Shown: piece after piece, positions 51,414 to 61,405 of the stretch
Layout of the letters: each line of letters opens with the position of its first letter
Position numbering within the stretch: position 1 is the first letter of the stretch
Origin: Fen-1364 sp049515135
GTDB lineage: Bacteria; Spirochaetota; Spirochaetia; SZUA-6; Fen-1364
DNA length: 64,000 bases
Direction: 5' to 3'
Assembly (NCBI GenBank): GCA_049515135.1
Contig: JBEKUJ010000010.1
Coordinates: 65,661-129,660, forward strand
Notes under the pieces: model-generated
Database searches by the model: none
Told to the model about the DNA's origin: nothing
Seen by the model: the letters and a program-made list of their open reading frames with translations, nothing else
Position numbers and translations under genes: made by a program

Positions 51414-53882
51414 ATGTTGGAAGGATTCAACAAGAAGAATTACAAAGAGTCGAACACGGGGCTTGCGAGGTCCGTGCCCTGGGCGTTCATGGCCGACTGC
51501 CACGGCACCTCTGGTGTTGTAATCCAGAAGAGCGGGTGCATACAGAAAAGCTACGCCTTTCGCGGGCCGGACCTCGATGCCGCCTCGTCAGCCGCTGTGG
51601 CCTCGATCTCGATCCAGCTCAACGACGCGCTGAAACGTTTCGGGTCCGGCTGGGCCGTGTACACAGAGATCCAAAGCTACATGACCGCTGAGTACCCTGG
51701 GGCGAAGTTCACAAACCGCGCTGCCTTCCTCGTGGATGCCGAGCGCAAAGCAACATACACCGCCTACGGAAAGCATCACGCCAAGAGCTACTACCTTACC
51801 TTCGTTTGGGAGCCGCCGGGCGGGGCGATCCGAAAGGCGAAGGGATTTTTCTACAGAGAAGGAAGCGAAGAAGAGGAAAGCATCGTCGAGGACATCAGAA
51901 AGTTCACTGGGGTCTGCGACGACGTGGCGGGGATCCTTTCGGCGAAGATGGATATCCAGAGCCTGGATGATGAGGAGACCCTCTCGTACTTGCATAGCGC
52001 GCTGTCCTTGGAGTGGCACAGAGTGAGAAAGCCCAGTAGAACGATGTTCCTGGACCGGCTCCTTGTGGACACAGAGGTGCACACTGGGACGCAGCTACGG
52101 ATCGGTGAGTACTACTGCCCCATCATCACGATCAACGATTTCCCCATGGAGACCTATCCAGGAATACTGGATGCCCTGAACAGGGCGGACATAGAGTACC
52201 GGTGGGTAAGCAGGTTCATCTGCCTCGACAAGGAAGATGCACTAAAGGCCATCGAGAGCTACCAGAAGAAATACTACGGCTCGCGAAGGAATTGGAAGCA
52301 GTTTGCAACCGAAGCCATGACCAAGGAAGTCACGGACACGCGGGTGAACCAGGGAGCGCTTTCAATGGAAGCCGATGCAAACGAGGCGCAGGTGGAATGC
52401 ACCAACGATGTGGTGGGTTTCGGATACTACACATCGTGCTTACAGGTGTGGGACACGGATGCCAGGGCTGCCGAGGAGAAGGCAAGCTATGCGCGGAAAC
52501 TCATCCAAGCAAGCGGCTTTACCTGCATCACGGAGAAGCTCAATAGCTTTCGCGCCTGGCAGGGCATGATGCCCGGGCACGTGTACGCCAACATCCGCCG
52601 TCCGCTAGTGTCGACCGGGAACATGGCGCACGTGGTTCCTATCACCGCGGTGTGGACAGGAACGAAGAGCAGCACATTCCTTGAGGAAGTCTCTGGGGTG
52701 GATATTCCTCTTCTAACCTGCAGCACCAACTTTTCGACGCCTTTCTTTCTGAACCTGCACGTCGGGGATGTTGGGCACACATTCGTCGCTGGACCCACGG
52801 GGGCAGGCAAGTCGACACTCTTGGGTCTTCTGATGATTCAATGGTTGAAATACCCGCGTGCGCGGGTGATTCTCTTCGACAAGGACCGCTCCTCGCGGCA
52901 ACTCACCTATGCTGTGGGGGGCTCGTACTTCGAGCCTGTGACAGAGAGTGTTGAGTTTCAGCCCCTAAGAAAGTTGGAGCGGGAAGAAGACCTCATTTGG
53001 GCCTCGGAGTTCATCGATCTGTTGTTGTCGCTTCAAAACATCCCCATGGATGCAGAGAAAAGCGCTGCGGTAATCGAAGCGCTCAAGATCATGAGAAGCA
53101 TCGAGGTCCAGCGCCGAACTCTCTCGAGCTTCCATCAATACGTGCAGAATGAAGAAATAAAAGCCGGTGTGCAGCCCTACACCCTTGACGGGCCCTATGG
53201 GTCGATTTTCGACGCCAGCGCAAGCTCACTGAAAGATGACTTCTGGATCATGATTGAGATGGGGCCGCTTATGCAGCTGGGGGAGAAAGCGATCATGCCA
53301 GCGCTCATGTACCTGTTTCATGAGATCGAAGAGTTGTTTGACGGCCGGCCGACCCAGCTGGTGCTGGATGAGGCATGGCTTTTTCTGCGCCACCAGTTAT
53401 TCAAGAAGCAGCAGCAGGAATGGCTCAAGACAACGAGGAAGAAGAATGTCGCCTGCATCTATGCCACGCAAGAGATCGCGGATGCAGCGAAAAGCGATAT
53501 CGCCTCAACCATCCTTCAACAGTGCCACACGAAGATCTACCTGCCCGACGAAGAGGCAACTGCTCCTGCTTCGCGGGAGATGTACCGCGCATTCGGGCTG
53601 TCTGACTCGGAGATCGAGCTTGTCGCTCGAAGCCAGAAGAAGCGGGACTACTTCTACAAATCATCCCTGGGGACGCGCCTTTTTCGGTTGGACATGGGGC
53701 CGATCCAACTTGGCCTCATCACGGGGCAGGACCACGCGTTTCTGGATGACCTTGCCCAGAAGCACGAGGCGGACATCCTCTACGAGCTGCTTGAGCACAA
53801 GAAAGGACCCGATGGGGAGAGCCTGCTGGAGAAGGCCAACCGCATCTATCGCGATGAGCTGAGCACTTTGGAGGCTGTATGA
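51414..53882 (+). CDS. trbE: Conjugation ATPase TrbE (VirB4 family)
   Basis: 822-aa cytoplasmic motor of the P-type type IV secretion system. The N-terminal VirB4 domain (residues about 1-430) carries the CagE/TrbE signature; the C-terminal ATPase has Walker A AGPTGAGKSTLL (K466), Walker B QLVLDEAWLFLRH (D652, E653) and YATQEIADAAKSDIAS. Complete. Its stop overlaps trbJ (ATGA). In IncP elements trbB, trbC and trbD precede trbE; here the upstream gene is the DUF3631 protein, so those three are absent from this place. Confidence 0.93.
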   Translation: MLEGFNKKNYKESNTGLARSVPWAFMADCHGTSGVVIQKSGCIQKSYAFRGPDLDAASSAAVASISIQLNDALKRFGSGWAVYTEIQSYMTAEYPGAKFTNRAAFLVDAERKATYTAYGKHHAKSYYLTFVWEPPGGAIRKAKGFFYREGSEEEESIVEDIRKFTGVCDDVAGILSAKMDIQSLDDEETLSYLHSALSLEWHRVRKPSRTMFLDRLLVDTEVHTGTQLRIGEYYCPIITINDFPMETYPGILDALNRADIEYRWVSRFICLDKEDALKAIESYQKKYYGSRRNWKQFATEAMTKEVTDTRVNQGALSMEADANEAQVECTNDVVGFGYYTSCLQVWDTDARAAEEKASYARKLIQASGFTCITEKLNSFRAWQGMMPGHVYANIRRPLVSTGNMAHVVPITAVWTGTKSSTFLEEVSGVDIPLLTCSTNFSTPFFLNLHVGDVGHTFVAGPTGAGKSTLLGLLMIQWLKYPRARVILFDKDRSSRQLTYAVGGSYFEPVTESVEFQPLRKLEREEDLIWASEFIDLLLSLQNIPMDAEKSAAVIEALKIMRSIEVQRRTLSSFHQYVQNEEIKAGVQPYTLDGPYGSIFDASASSLKDDFWIMIEMGPLMQLGEKAIMPALMYLFHEIEELFDGRPTQLVLDEAWLFLRHQLFKKQQQEWLKTTRKKNVACIYATQEIADAAKSDIASTILQQCHTKIYLPDEEATAPASREMYRAFGLSDSEIELVARSQKKRDYFYKSSLGTRLFRLDMGPIQLGLITGQDHAFLDDLAQKHEADILYELLEHKKGPDGESLLEKANRIYRDELSTLEAV

Positions 53883-54688
53883 AGCGAGTAGCCCTTATCG
53901 CTGTTCTTCTTACGTTGGGGCTGCCTATGGCAGTGGCAGCCCAGGATGTGTACTCGCCGCTCATCTACGCGGAGGAAGTCGCGCAGACTTTGAAGATGGT
54001 CCAGCAGATCCAGAACCAGCTACAGGAGATCTCCTATATCTACCAGAGCCTGAAGGACCAGATACAGTCGCTTTCGAACTTGAAAGTGTCCAGCTACAAC
54101 GACTTCATGGATTTCCTGAATGGCCAGGCAAGCTACATCCTGACCACGGAAAGCAGGATCAAGTCGCTTCAGATATACGTGGACGGGCAAAGTTACGCCA
54201 TCGATGACGTGTTGGGCTACACGGATGCCTACAAGCGCAAGATGGATGCCATCGCAAGCGGAAACGGAACCACCTCCGATGAATATGCCGCGTACGAGCT
54301 TTTTGGCATATCAAACGACCTGGTCACGGTAGCGAATCAGCTCAAGGACCTCACGACAAGCGCAGCGCGAAAGTCAACGGCGCTGGCCGTCGACACTGAA
54401 AAACAGGCCAAAGACGACCAGGAGAAGATCGATAACCTGATCGAGCAGTCGCAGGGAAACCAGTCGATTGTGGCAGGGCTTCAGACCTCAGCGCTTCTTG
54501 AGGGTGAGATCGCTCAGGAGCTTTTGGATTTGAAGCTCCAGTTGGGATCGTTGGCTACAAACTTTGCAGCCTTCACGACGGATGTGCAGCGAAACGGGGT
54601 GCCCGTGGCCCGCTCGCCCCAGGATCGAGAGATAGTCGGCGAAGAGATCGGCAACCCTTTGAGCGCGGACTTCTTTGACTCGAAGTGA
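53879..54688 (+). CDS. trbJ: Conjugation protein TrbJ (VirB5-like)
   Basis: 269-aa exported protein with a signal peptide (KRVALIAVLLTLGLPMAVAAQD). The mature part is long-helical: IYAEEVAQTLKMVQQIQNQL, YIYQSLKDQIQSLSNL, LKDLTTSAARKSTALAVDTE. This matches TrbJ, a pilus-associated or mating-pair stabilising protein. It is coupled to trbE by ATGA and lies 11 bp before trbL. Confidence 0.85.
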   Translation: MKRVALIAVLLTLGLPMAVAAQDVYSPLIYAEEVAQTLKMVQQIQNQLQEISYIYQSLKDQIQSLSNLKVSSYNDFMDFLNGQASYILTTESRIKSLQIYVDGQSYAIDDVLGYTDAYKRKMDAIASGNGTTSDEYAAYELFGISNDLVTVANQLKDLTTSAARKSTALAVDTEKQAKDDQEKIDNLIEQSQGNQSIVAGLQTSALLEGEIAQELLDLKLQLGSLATNFAAFTTDVQRNGVPVARSPQDREIVGEEIGNPLSADFFDSK

Positions 54689-54699
54689 CGGAAGGGCAA

Positions 54700-56262
54700 A
54701 TGAGTAGAAGAGCGCGAATCGCCCTTTGCCTTATAACTTTTCTCAGCTTTACGCCTGCGCTGTTGCAGGCGGATGACATTACGACGCAGGGATGGATCGA
54801 CGGGCCGTTCTTCGATCTTCTGGGGAGGTTTGGAGACCTGTATTCGTCCTACACCGCCACTGCGTACAGCATCGGGCGGATTCTTCTCATAGTGGATCTG
54901 GGCCTGATGGCGATCATGTGGGCACTGAACGGCGGGGAGGTTCAGAAAGAACTCAACAAGCGGCTTCTAACGATCTTTATTATCACAGCGATGATGATCT
55001 GGTACCCCAGCATCATGACAGGAGTGATGAAGTTTGCGCAAAACGTTGGATTGGTGCCTGTGAAATCTGCGCTGAAGGATGCGCAAGCGACGATGCAGTC
55101 CAAGGCTGACGCTCTACTTCGCGACTACTACCAGAAAGTCGCCAAAGGCGACAAGGACGCGAAGGTGCCGAGCAACTACAGGACCCTCGCGGCCAACGCC
55201 AAGGCGAATATCGCCTTCACGGGGACCTTCACTTTCAAAGGCGCCAACGGAAAGCCTATCCAGGCCGAGTTCATACGGCCGGATGGGATCATGAAGTACA
55301 CGATGATCATTGCCACGCCTCTGTACGCCGCCTCCTTCAAGGGGAACCTCCTCACCAACGCTGCCCAGGTGCTTCTGTGCGTGATAGCGCTTCTTGCCAT
55401 GATGATATGCGCGGCAATCGTGGTGCTTCAGTACATCATGGCCATGGTGGAGTACCAGATCCTCGTAGGGGTGGGGATACTCCTTGTGCCATTTGCTCTC
55501 TTTGACAAGACAAGGTTTATCACGGAAAAGTTCGTAGGGGCGATCTTTGGGCATCTCATAAAGATCGTTCTCATTATTGTGATCATCGGGGTGTTCTCAG
55601 GGAGCTTCGTGAGCCTTGCAAAGATGGACTTCACGGGAAGCCTGGATCAGATCGTGAAGTACGTCTTCACGATGCTCTTGTACGCGATTCTTGCCTCGAG
55701 CGTTCCTGCAATCGCCACGGGGATACTCTCAGGATCCCCCTCGCTTACGGGAGACACAGTGTTGAACACCGCGCGCACAGTGTTGCAGGGGATCCAGACC
55801 GCGGGGGTGATTGCGGGAGCAGCGAAGCACTTCACGGGGAGTGCAATGCAGACAGGCTACCAGGGGCTCTCCCGGGGGATAGGTGCACTTTCTGAAGCTG
55901 CAGGGGCTGCAGCGGGGGCGCGGGAGGGCGTGCTAAACGGCGCCACTCGTGGGGAGGATGGGTACTTCCACAAGGACGAGCAGGCTGCCGGCCAGGCCGG
56001 CCGACAGGCGTTTGCGAAGAGCCTCGCGGGCTCGGTCGGATCCGCAATCAAGAGTGTCGGACACACGATCTCGCATTCGCTGGGCGCCCCGTCGCATGCG
56101 CATAGCCCAAGTGGTCTGGGGGGCGGGAAGAGCAAGCCCCCTGCTTGGCAGAGTAACCCCCATACCCAAGCTAACCAGCTAAGTAAGACGCCCGGGCTTG
56201 TGTCCTACGCGAAATCGCGCGTAGCCAAAGGCGCGGCGAAGGAAAGAAACAAAAGCGAATAG
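54700..56262 (+). CDS. trbL: Conjugation inner-membrane protein TrbL (VirB6-like)
   Basis: 520-aa polytopic protein. An N-terminal signal-like segment (MSRRARIALCLITFLSFTPA) and about six membrane segments between residues 50 and 370 (RILLIVDLGLMAIMWAL, VLLCVIALLAMMICAAIVVL, IVLIIVIIGVFSGSF) are followed by a Gly/Ala-rich cytoplasmic tail. This is the TrbL/VirB6 layout, the channel component of the transfer apparatus. ATG 54700 has GAAGGG upstream; a GTG at 54685 is an alternative start. Confidence 0.88.
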   Translation: MSRRARIALCLITFLSFTPALLQADDITTQGWIDGPFFDLLGRFGDLYSSYTATAYSIGRILLIVDLGLMAIMWALNGGEVQKELNKRLLTIFIITAMMIWYPSIMTGVMKFAQNVGLVPVKSALKDAQATMQSKADALLRDYYQKVAKGDKDAKVPSNYRTLAANAKANIAFTGTFTFKGANGKPIQAEFIRPDGIMKYTMIIATPLYAASFKGNLLTNAAQVLLCVIALLAMMICAAIVVLQYIMAMVEYQILVGVGILLVPFALFDKTRFITEKFVGAIFGHLIKIVLIIVIIGVFSGSFVSLAKMDFTGSLDQIVKYVFTMLLYAILASSVPAIATGILSGSPSLTGDTVLNTARTVLQGIQTAGVIAGAAKHFTGSAMQTGYQGLSRGIGALSEAAGAAAGAREGVLNGATRGEDGYFHKDEQAAGQAGRQAFAKSLAGSVGSAIKSVGHTISHSLGAPSHAHSPSGLGGGKSKPPAWQSNPHTQANQLSKTPGLVSYAKSRVAKGAAKERNKSE

Positions 56263-56340
56263 GGGAACTTTAGAAGTGAAAGAGGATGAGATGCAACAAG
56301 AATATAAAGCAATTGACAATAAAGAAAAAGAAGGTGCGAG

Positions 56341-57048
56341 ATGGCGAAAATGAGATACAAGGCTTCACTCTCATATCCCAACGAGGGAACCAACGACACG
56401 CCCTTTAACCGCAACCTCAAGGAGTTTGACGAGTTTATCGGGGAGTCCAGAAAGCGCGAGCGATCCTGGCGTAGGGCGACATTTGTGCTTCTTTCGTTCC
56501 TGGCCGCCTCAGTCCTGGGGTGGCTCTATGTATCCACTCTGCCGAGGGCAGTTCCTTACATCATCGAAGTCCAGCCCTGGGGAGAGTCGAAATACGTAGG
56601 AAACGTGGGGCAGACGGTATCGGGTGAAATCAGCATCACGGATGCTTCCTGGAGATATTACCTGCGAAAGTTCATCGAGTACACGCGCCAGATATCCCCA
56701 GATCGTGAGGTAACCCTTGCAAACCTAACCGAGGCCTACGCCATGGTCACGCAAGCAGGTGCAGGTGTGCTTACAAACATGCTTAAGAGCGAAGACGCGT
56801 TCTCGAAGATTGGAGGCGCTCACAGGGAGGTACGGCTTGAGACGCTGATCAAAGTAAGCGCGAAAAGTTGGCAGGCCGACTGGGTGGAGGTCGTTAGCGA
56901 CGCCTCGGGTGAAGAGAAAAGCTCAGTGAGGAAGCGCGGAATCTACACTGTGATGCAGGGCTCTCCCGATGAGAAGCAAATCAAGTCCAACCCGCTCGGG
57001 ATATTCGTGGACTCCTTTCAGATGCAGGACGTAGAGCAGGAGAAGTAG
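56341..57048 (+). CDS. trbF: Conjugation protein TrbF (VirB8 family)
   Basis: 235-aa protein with a cytoplasmic N-terminus, one membrane segment (ATFVLLSFLAASVLGWLYVS, about 44-65) and a periplasmic VirB8 domain (PYIIEVQPWGESKYVG, ISITDASWRYYLRKFIEYTR, WQADWVEVV, IYTVMQGSPDEKQ). It nucleates assembly of the inner-membrane complex. It is 2 bp from trbG. Confidence 0.9.
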   Translation: MAKMRYKASLSYPNEGTNDTPFNRNLKEFDEFIGESRKRERSWRRATFVLLSFLAASVLGWLYVSTLPRAVPYIIEVQPWGESKYVGNVGQTVSGEISITDASWRYYLRKFIEYTRQISPDREVTLANLTEAYAMVTQAGAGVLTNMLKSEDAFSKIGGAHREVRLETLIKVSAKSWQADWVEVVSDASGEEKSSVRKRGIYTVMQGSPDEKQIKSNPLGIFVDSFQMQDVEQEK

Positions 57049-57050
57049 TC

Positions 57051-58163
57051 ATGAGGAAGGTTTTTCTGGCAACAGTAAGCACTCTCGCGCTCATTCTGGC
57101 GGCCTGCACGACGACGAAGGACCTGGAAAGACATCCAGACCTGGTCGCAATCGATGCGCCAAAGGCTCATGAGAAAGGGATCGAGGCGCAACAAAAACCG
57201 GGCGGCGGCCTTCAGCAAGGGGAGGGCAAGGCCCCTCTCGACGCGGCAGGAGGCGCGGAGGTGCCAAAGCCACCGCGAGCGGAGCCTTCAGAGACCGCTG
57301 AGGCGGGATCAACGGGCTCGGCCGTGCCACCAGTGGTGGTTGAGAAGAAAGTCTTCATCGAGAAGCCAATCTACTATCCCGAAAACGCTGCACCTGATCA
57401 AACTAAGCCTGTAGATGCGGTGGCGAACGCGGCATCGAAGGGCGTCACCAAGCCCAAAGACTACAACGGGGCGATGATGCTCTACGACTATGACCAGACG
57501 CTTGTCTACCAAGTGTATGCGATGCCCCTTCGTGTAACGGACATCTACCTGGAGCCGGGCGAGAAAGTCATCGAACAGCCGTTTTGCGGGGACACCACAC
57601 GGTGGACCATCGGAGGGGGAGTCTCGAAGACGGACGGCGTGGATACTCAGCACCTGTACCTGAAGCCCTCTGAGGAAGGGCTTGAGACTACTCTCATCAT
57701 AAACACCGACAGAAGGATCTACCACCTCATTATCAAGAGTTTCAAAGACACTTTCATGCTAGCGGTCATGTGGCGCTATCCAGGAAGAGCTGGAAGCGGC
57801 CTACCGCAGAACTTTCTGAAAGACGGCGTGGGCAATAGTGGGCAGGGCAAGGACCAAACTGAAAGCGGCCAAGCCGCCTTCACTGTGGATCCTGCGCTGA
57901 TATCGAGTGACTACACGGTGAGTTATCCCAAGGGCAACCCCCCGCAGTGGCTTCCGACTCTGGTTTTGGACGATGGCGAGAAGACCTACATCGTGCTTCC
58001 CGACACGGTGATTCATCACGAGCTACCGGCGGTGTTTGGCGAGAACGGCGAGCTGGTGAACTTTAGGGTGAAAAACAACCTCGTAGTAATCGACAGGCTG
58101 GTGAAGAAGATTCAGCTGAAACTGAGGGACGTGACCATAGAGATCAAGAAAAAAGGAGCCTGA
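57051..58163 (+). CDS. trbG: Conjugation protein TrbG (VirB9 family), lipoprotein form
   Basis: 370-aa outer-membrane core component. The signal ends LALILAACTTTKD, a lipobox with a lipidated cysteine, so here the VirB9 homologue is itself a lipoprotein and may also do the job of VirB7. A Pro/Ala/Glu-rich spacer (about 40-115) precedes the VirB9 domain (LVYQVYAMPLRVTDIYLEPG, CGDTTRWTIGGGVS, TTLIINTDRRIYHLII, and C-terminal NPPQWLPTLVLDDGEKTYIV). One base separates its stop from trbI. Confidence 0.88.
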   Translation: MRKVFLATVSTLALILAACTTTKDLERHPDLVAIDAPKAHEKGIEAQQKPGGGLQQGEGKAPLDAAGGAEVPKPPRAEPSETAEAGSTGSAVPPVVVEKKVFIEKPIYYPENAAPDQTKPVDAVANAASKGVTKPKDYNGAMMLYDYDQTLVYQVYAMPLRVTDIYLEPGEKVIEQPFCGDTTRWTIGGGVSKTDGVDTQHLYLKPSEEGLETTLIINTDRRIYHLIIKSFKDTFMLAVMWRYPGRAGSGLPQNFLKDGVGNSGQGKDQTESGQAAFTVDPALISSDYTVSYPKGNPPQWLPTLVLDDGEKTYIVLPDTVIHHELPAVFGENGELVNFRVKNNLVVIDRLVKKIQLKLRDVTIEIKKKGA

Positions 58164-58164
58164 A

Positions 58165-59562
58165 GTGAGCGACCGTATGAAGTGCAAGGACACGGCGTCA
58201 CAAGCTGCGAGTCCAAAAGCAGCTCCAGAGGCAGTGATTGGCAAACGATCCAGGGGCGGACATCTCAAAAAGCGGCTCATCATGGCCGTGATTGCCGTAA
58301 GCGTCGTCGGGATGCTGGTTTTGAACTTCCTCCCAGGTGATCGCAAGAGAAAAAGCGCAAACGAGGGCGATACGGTCTATGCCAACGACACGATGCCGCA
58401 GGACGTCAGGGAAATGGCGATGAAGCTGCCTGAGGTGAAAATCACCCCCGCGGCGTCAGCCCCACAGCCCGCTTTTGGACGGACCTCTGGGATTAAGGAC
58501 CCCTTCACCGGATATCCAACGGGGCAGAGCGAGAGATCACCCAGCGCGCGAACGACTGGCACAGAAGCCGCAAGCGGCGCTGGTAAGGACTATTCGGGGA
58601 TGGCTGCAACGGATGCGCGGCTTGAAGAGGAGAGAGCAGCACGAAGAGCGCCGATGGAAGTGTCTACGAAGCTGACGGCAGGGCTTATCGTGTCCGCATC
58701 GAAACAGACCGCCAGTACGAACGCCCTGGAAGTGCCACAAACCCCTGTCGTAGTTGCAAGCGGTCTCACACAATATCCAGTCCAAGGGGCCGTGGTCAGT
58801 GGAGTAGTGCCTCAAGTTACCTACACTCCGGGTGAAATCTATCGCGACCTGAACGACCAGAAGACGAAACAAGAGTTCTCGGTTTCGAAGGCGGAGTCGG
58901 CGGCCTCGAACGTGGCGAAGCCCGCGGATCCCGAGCTACTGCCCTTTACGATATTTGCCGGAACAATCATTCCTGCTGCCCTGGAGACCGGGATCAACAC
59001 CGATCTTCCTGGCGACGTACTGGCCACTGTAACTGAGAATGTCTACGACTCGGTGAGCGGGAAGAACCTTCTCATCCCTCAGGGATCGAAACTGCTTGCA
59101 AAGTACTCAAGCAACATCTCTTTCGGCCAAAACCGTGTGCAGGTGGCCTGGCAGAGGCTTGTCCGGCCTGACGGCGTGAGCCTCCAGATGGGCAACATGA
59201 ACGGCGTGGATCCCCAGGGAATGAGCGGCTATGCGGGCTCCGTAGATGAGCACTGGTGGGAATACGCCAAGGGGATCGGATTGATGCTGCTATTCAGCAT
59301 CATCGACGGGCAGATCCAGTACTCCATGAAAGAAGCCAATACCCAAGGAGCGACCGACGTGGCCAACTCATTGACTGCCGGGCTCGATCAAGTCGGAAGC
59401 CAGTACACCTCGAACGTCATGAACATTCAGCCCACGATCACGGTAAAACAAGGCTCGAAGGTCCAAGTGTTCGTGAATGCCGATCTCATCATGCCCCTGG
59501 CGAATCAAAAAGCGGTCTCGAAGAAATACACGATTCCAAAAGAGGAAGGAGGTACACAGTGA
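58165..59562 (+). CDS. trbI: Conjugation protein TrbI (VirB10 family)
   Basis: 465-aa protein from GTG 58165 (GGAG 6 nt upstream). Cytoplasmic N-terminus, one membrane segment at about 34-55 (LIMAVIAVSVVGMLVLNFL), a long Pro/Ala/Ser linker, and a VirB10 beta-barrel domain (LLPFTIFAGTIIPAALETGI, VYDSVSGKNLLIPQGSKLLA, VAWQRLVRPDGVSLQMGN, VQVFVNADLIMPL). It spans the envelope and links inner- and outer-membrane parts of the channel. Its stop overlaps the start of the following lipoprotein gene. Confidence 0.92.
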   Translation: MSDRMKCKDTASQAASPKAAPEAVIGKRSRGGHLKKRLIMAVIAVSVVGMLVLNFLPGDRKRKSANEGDTVYANDTMPQDVREMAMKLPEVKITPAASAPQPAFGRTSGIKDPFTGYPTGQSERSPSARTTGTEAASGAGKDYSGMAATDARLEEERAARRAPMEVSTKLTAGLIVSASKQTASTNALEVPQTPVVVASGLTQYPVQGAVVSGVVPQVTYTPGEIYRDLNDQKTKQEFSVSKAESAASNVAKPADPELLPFTIFAGTIIPAALETGINTDLPGDVLATVTENVYDSVSGKNLLIPQGSKLLAKYSSNISFGQNRVQVAWQRLVRPDGVSLQMGNMNGVDPQGMSGYAGSVDEHWWEYAKGIGLMLLFSIIDGQIQYSMKEANTQGATDVANSLTAGLDQVGSQYTSNVMNIQPTITVKQGSKVQVFVNADLIMPLANQKAVSKKYTIPKEEGGTQ

Positions 59563-61292
59563 AAGAGGCAAAATCAGTTCTGGTGGTGCTGGCGGTGATG
59601 CTCTCAGGGTGTTATCTTTTTACACCCACAAACACATCGCCAATTACAAGTGTCACGGTGGATCCACCCTATCTTACAGTAGGGCCTGGTGAGCAGGTGA
59701 CGGTGAATGTCACAACCGACCCGCCCAACGTCCCAGGAGGGGTCACCTGGTCGATCAAGGACGACTACTACGCCACCGTGTACGGAACGAGCAAGGTGGG
59801 TCTGATTACAGGAAAGCACCTGGGCTCCACGACCCTCACTGCTTCCATAGGCGGCAAGTCTGCCGATGTGCTGTGTAACGTAGTCCCTGCAGGGTCAGCA
59901 GGAGGTGGTACGTACATCACAAGCACCGATACTGTGATCCTCATGGCACCCGGGGATTCGCGGAACGTTTCCGCCCAACTTGTGGGTGGAAGCGATCAGG
60001 ACCAAAGCGGCATCCAGTGGCAGGTCAAGGACTCCAGCATACTCGATATCCTGGGCCAGGGACCGAATGCACTCATAACAGCGCTTAAAAACGGAACCAC
60101 ACAGATAACACTCAGCCACCCGATGTCTACTACGACCTTCACGATTGCCGTTCGAGTCGATGGGTCGACGAAGGCGCTCCAGCTCAGTAAGAGCAGCTTC
60201 ATCATGACTCCTGGGGATATTCAGGAATTGGATGCTGCGATAGCAGACGGATCACTATCTGATCTGGCCTCGATCACGTGGTCTGTGCGTGCGGGTACAG
60301 GAACAGATAGCAACTTCCTGACCATCACAGGCAGTGGTGGGATGATTAACATCATTGCCAACAGCGCCGGCCAGGGAACAATCTTTGCAACCTTTGGCAG
60401 TCAGATCGCGCAATGTGACGTGATTGTCCAGCCAAACAAGAGGATGGCTTTTCAAACCGGCACAGTATCTGGAAGCCCTGGGGACAGCTTCACTGTCGGT
60501 TATGACTATAGTCCGACGACCATGAGTGTCTCGTGGACGATCAGCGACTCAAGCGTTGCAAGTTATTCGGTCAATAGCGTTTCTAAGAAGGTGACCATCA
60601 CCTTGCTCAAGGAGGGGACGACCAGCCTGCGGGGAACGCTGTCCGATGGGGTCACCTATGACACGCTAAGCATCACCTCCAAATGGGATAGGAGCCTTGG
60701 GTTGTCGCAGACCAGCGTGTATGGCGCTCCCAGTGACAACCCGACAGTCATCAACTTCACAGTATCTCCGCCTGGAACACCCGTCAGTGTGAGCTCGGAC
60801 AACACGGCAGTCGCAACAGCAAGCGTAGACAACACGCTTCACACGATCACAATCACACCTCACCAGGAAGGCCAGGCCGATATCAACGCCACTACCCCGG
60901 ATGTCAGTGCTACTATCGGCTGCAGCTACAGTTACACTTCCCTGGGTGCGAACATCACATATTCTTTCTCAGGTCCACAGTCCCAGCTGTATAACGGTCG
61001 CCTCTTGATCTCGCTCGCGAATGGATCCGTGACGATTACCGCCTCACCAAGTCAGAGCGGAGCAACCGGCATGAGCTACTCGTGGAATTACCAGGGAAGC
61101 AACAACAACGGAGAGCTTTCCTACGGTACGGTAGGCGACAACGTTTTTGCATTCCAAAATTCTCTGCCTGCGAATGTCGCGATCAACATCTCCAGGGTCG
61201 CCATGCAGGCGGGAACCCTGTACCTGACCGTGTCACACAACGGGACAAGCATTCTCTCAACATCCTGGCCTATTTACATCATTTGGAACTGA
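59559..61292 (+). CDS. Surface lipoprotein with bacterial Ig-like (Big2) repeats in the transfer operon
   Basis: 577-aa protein from GTG 59559, AGGAGG about 7 nt upstream. The lipobox is VLAVMLSGC. The mature part holds about five Ig-like repeats with the Big_2 pattern (VTVDPPYLTVGPGEQVTVNV...VTWSIKDDYYA, DTVILMAPGDSRNVSAQL...IQWQVKDSS, LQLSKSSFIMTPGDIQEL...ITWSVRA, and two more degenerate ones) plus a C-terminal beta domain. It is coupled to trbI (GTGA), so it is made with the secretion apparatus and probably sits on the cell surface as an adhesin or mating-pair protein. Standard Trb operons have no such gene here. Confidence 0.8.
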   Translation: MKEAKSVLVVLAVMLSGCYLFTPTNTSPITSVTVDPPYLTVGPGEQVTVNVTTDPPNVPGGVTWSIKDDYYATVYGTSKVGLITGKHLGSTTLTASIGGKSADVLCNVVPAGSAGGGTYITSTDTVILMAPGDSRNVSAQLVGGSDQDQSGIQWQVKDSSILDILGQGPNALITALKNGTTQITLSHPMSTTTFTIAVRVDGSTKALQLSKSSFIMTPGDIQELDAAIADGSLSDLASITWSVRAGTGTDSNFLTITGSGGMINIIANSAGQGTIFATFGSQIAQCDVIVQPNKRMAFQTGTVSGSPGDSFTVGYDYSPTTMSVSWTISDSSVASYSVNSVSKKVTITLLKEGTTSLRGTLSDGVTYDTLSITSKWDRSLGLSQTSVYGAPSDNPTVINFTVSPPGTPVSVSSDNTAVATASVDNTLHTITITPHQEGQADINATTPDVSATIGCSYSYTSLGANITYSFSGPQSQLYNGRLLISLANGSVTITASPSQSGATGMSYSWNYQGSNNNGELSYGTVGDNVFAFQNSLPANVAINISRVAMQAGTLYLTVSHNGTSILSTSWPIYIIWN

Positions 61293-61308
61293 GACGGAAG
61301 AGATGAAG

Positions 61309-61342
61309 GGACCTGAGCGATCCAAAGAGGTCGCTCGGGTCC
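61309..61342 (+). other. Stable hairpin after the Ig-domain gene
   Basis: GGACCTGAGCGA / 10-nt loop / TCGCTCGGGTCC, a 12-bp stem with one T-G pair. No T-tract follows, so it may be an RNA-stability or processing element rather than a terminator. Confidence 0.45.
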
Positions 61343-61405
61343 AAAGTTGGGCCAGAGGGAAGCGCACCTTGAGAAGCGCAATGAAAAGGAGAAACGGAGC
61401 AATCG

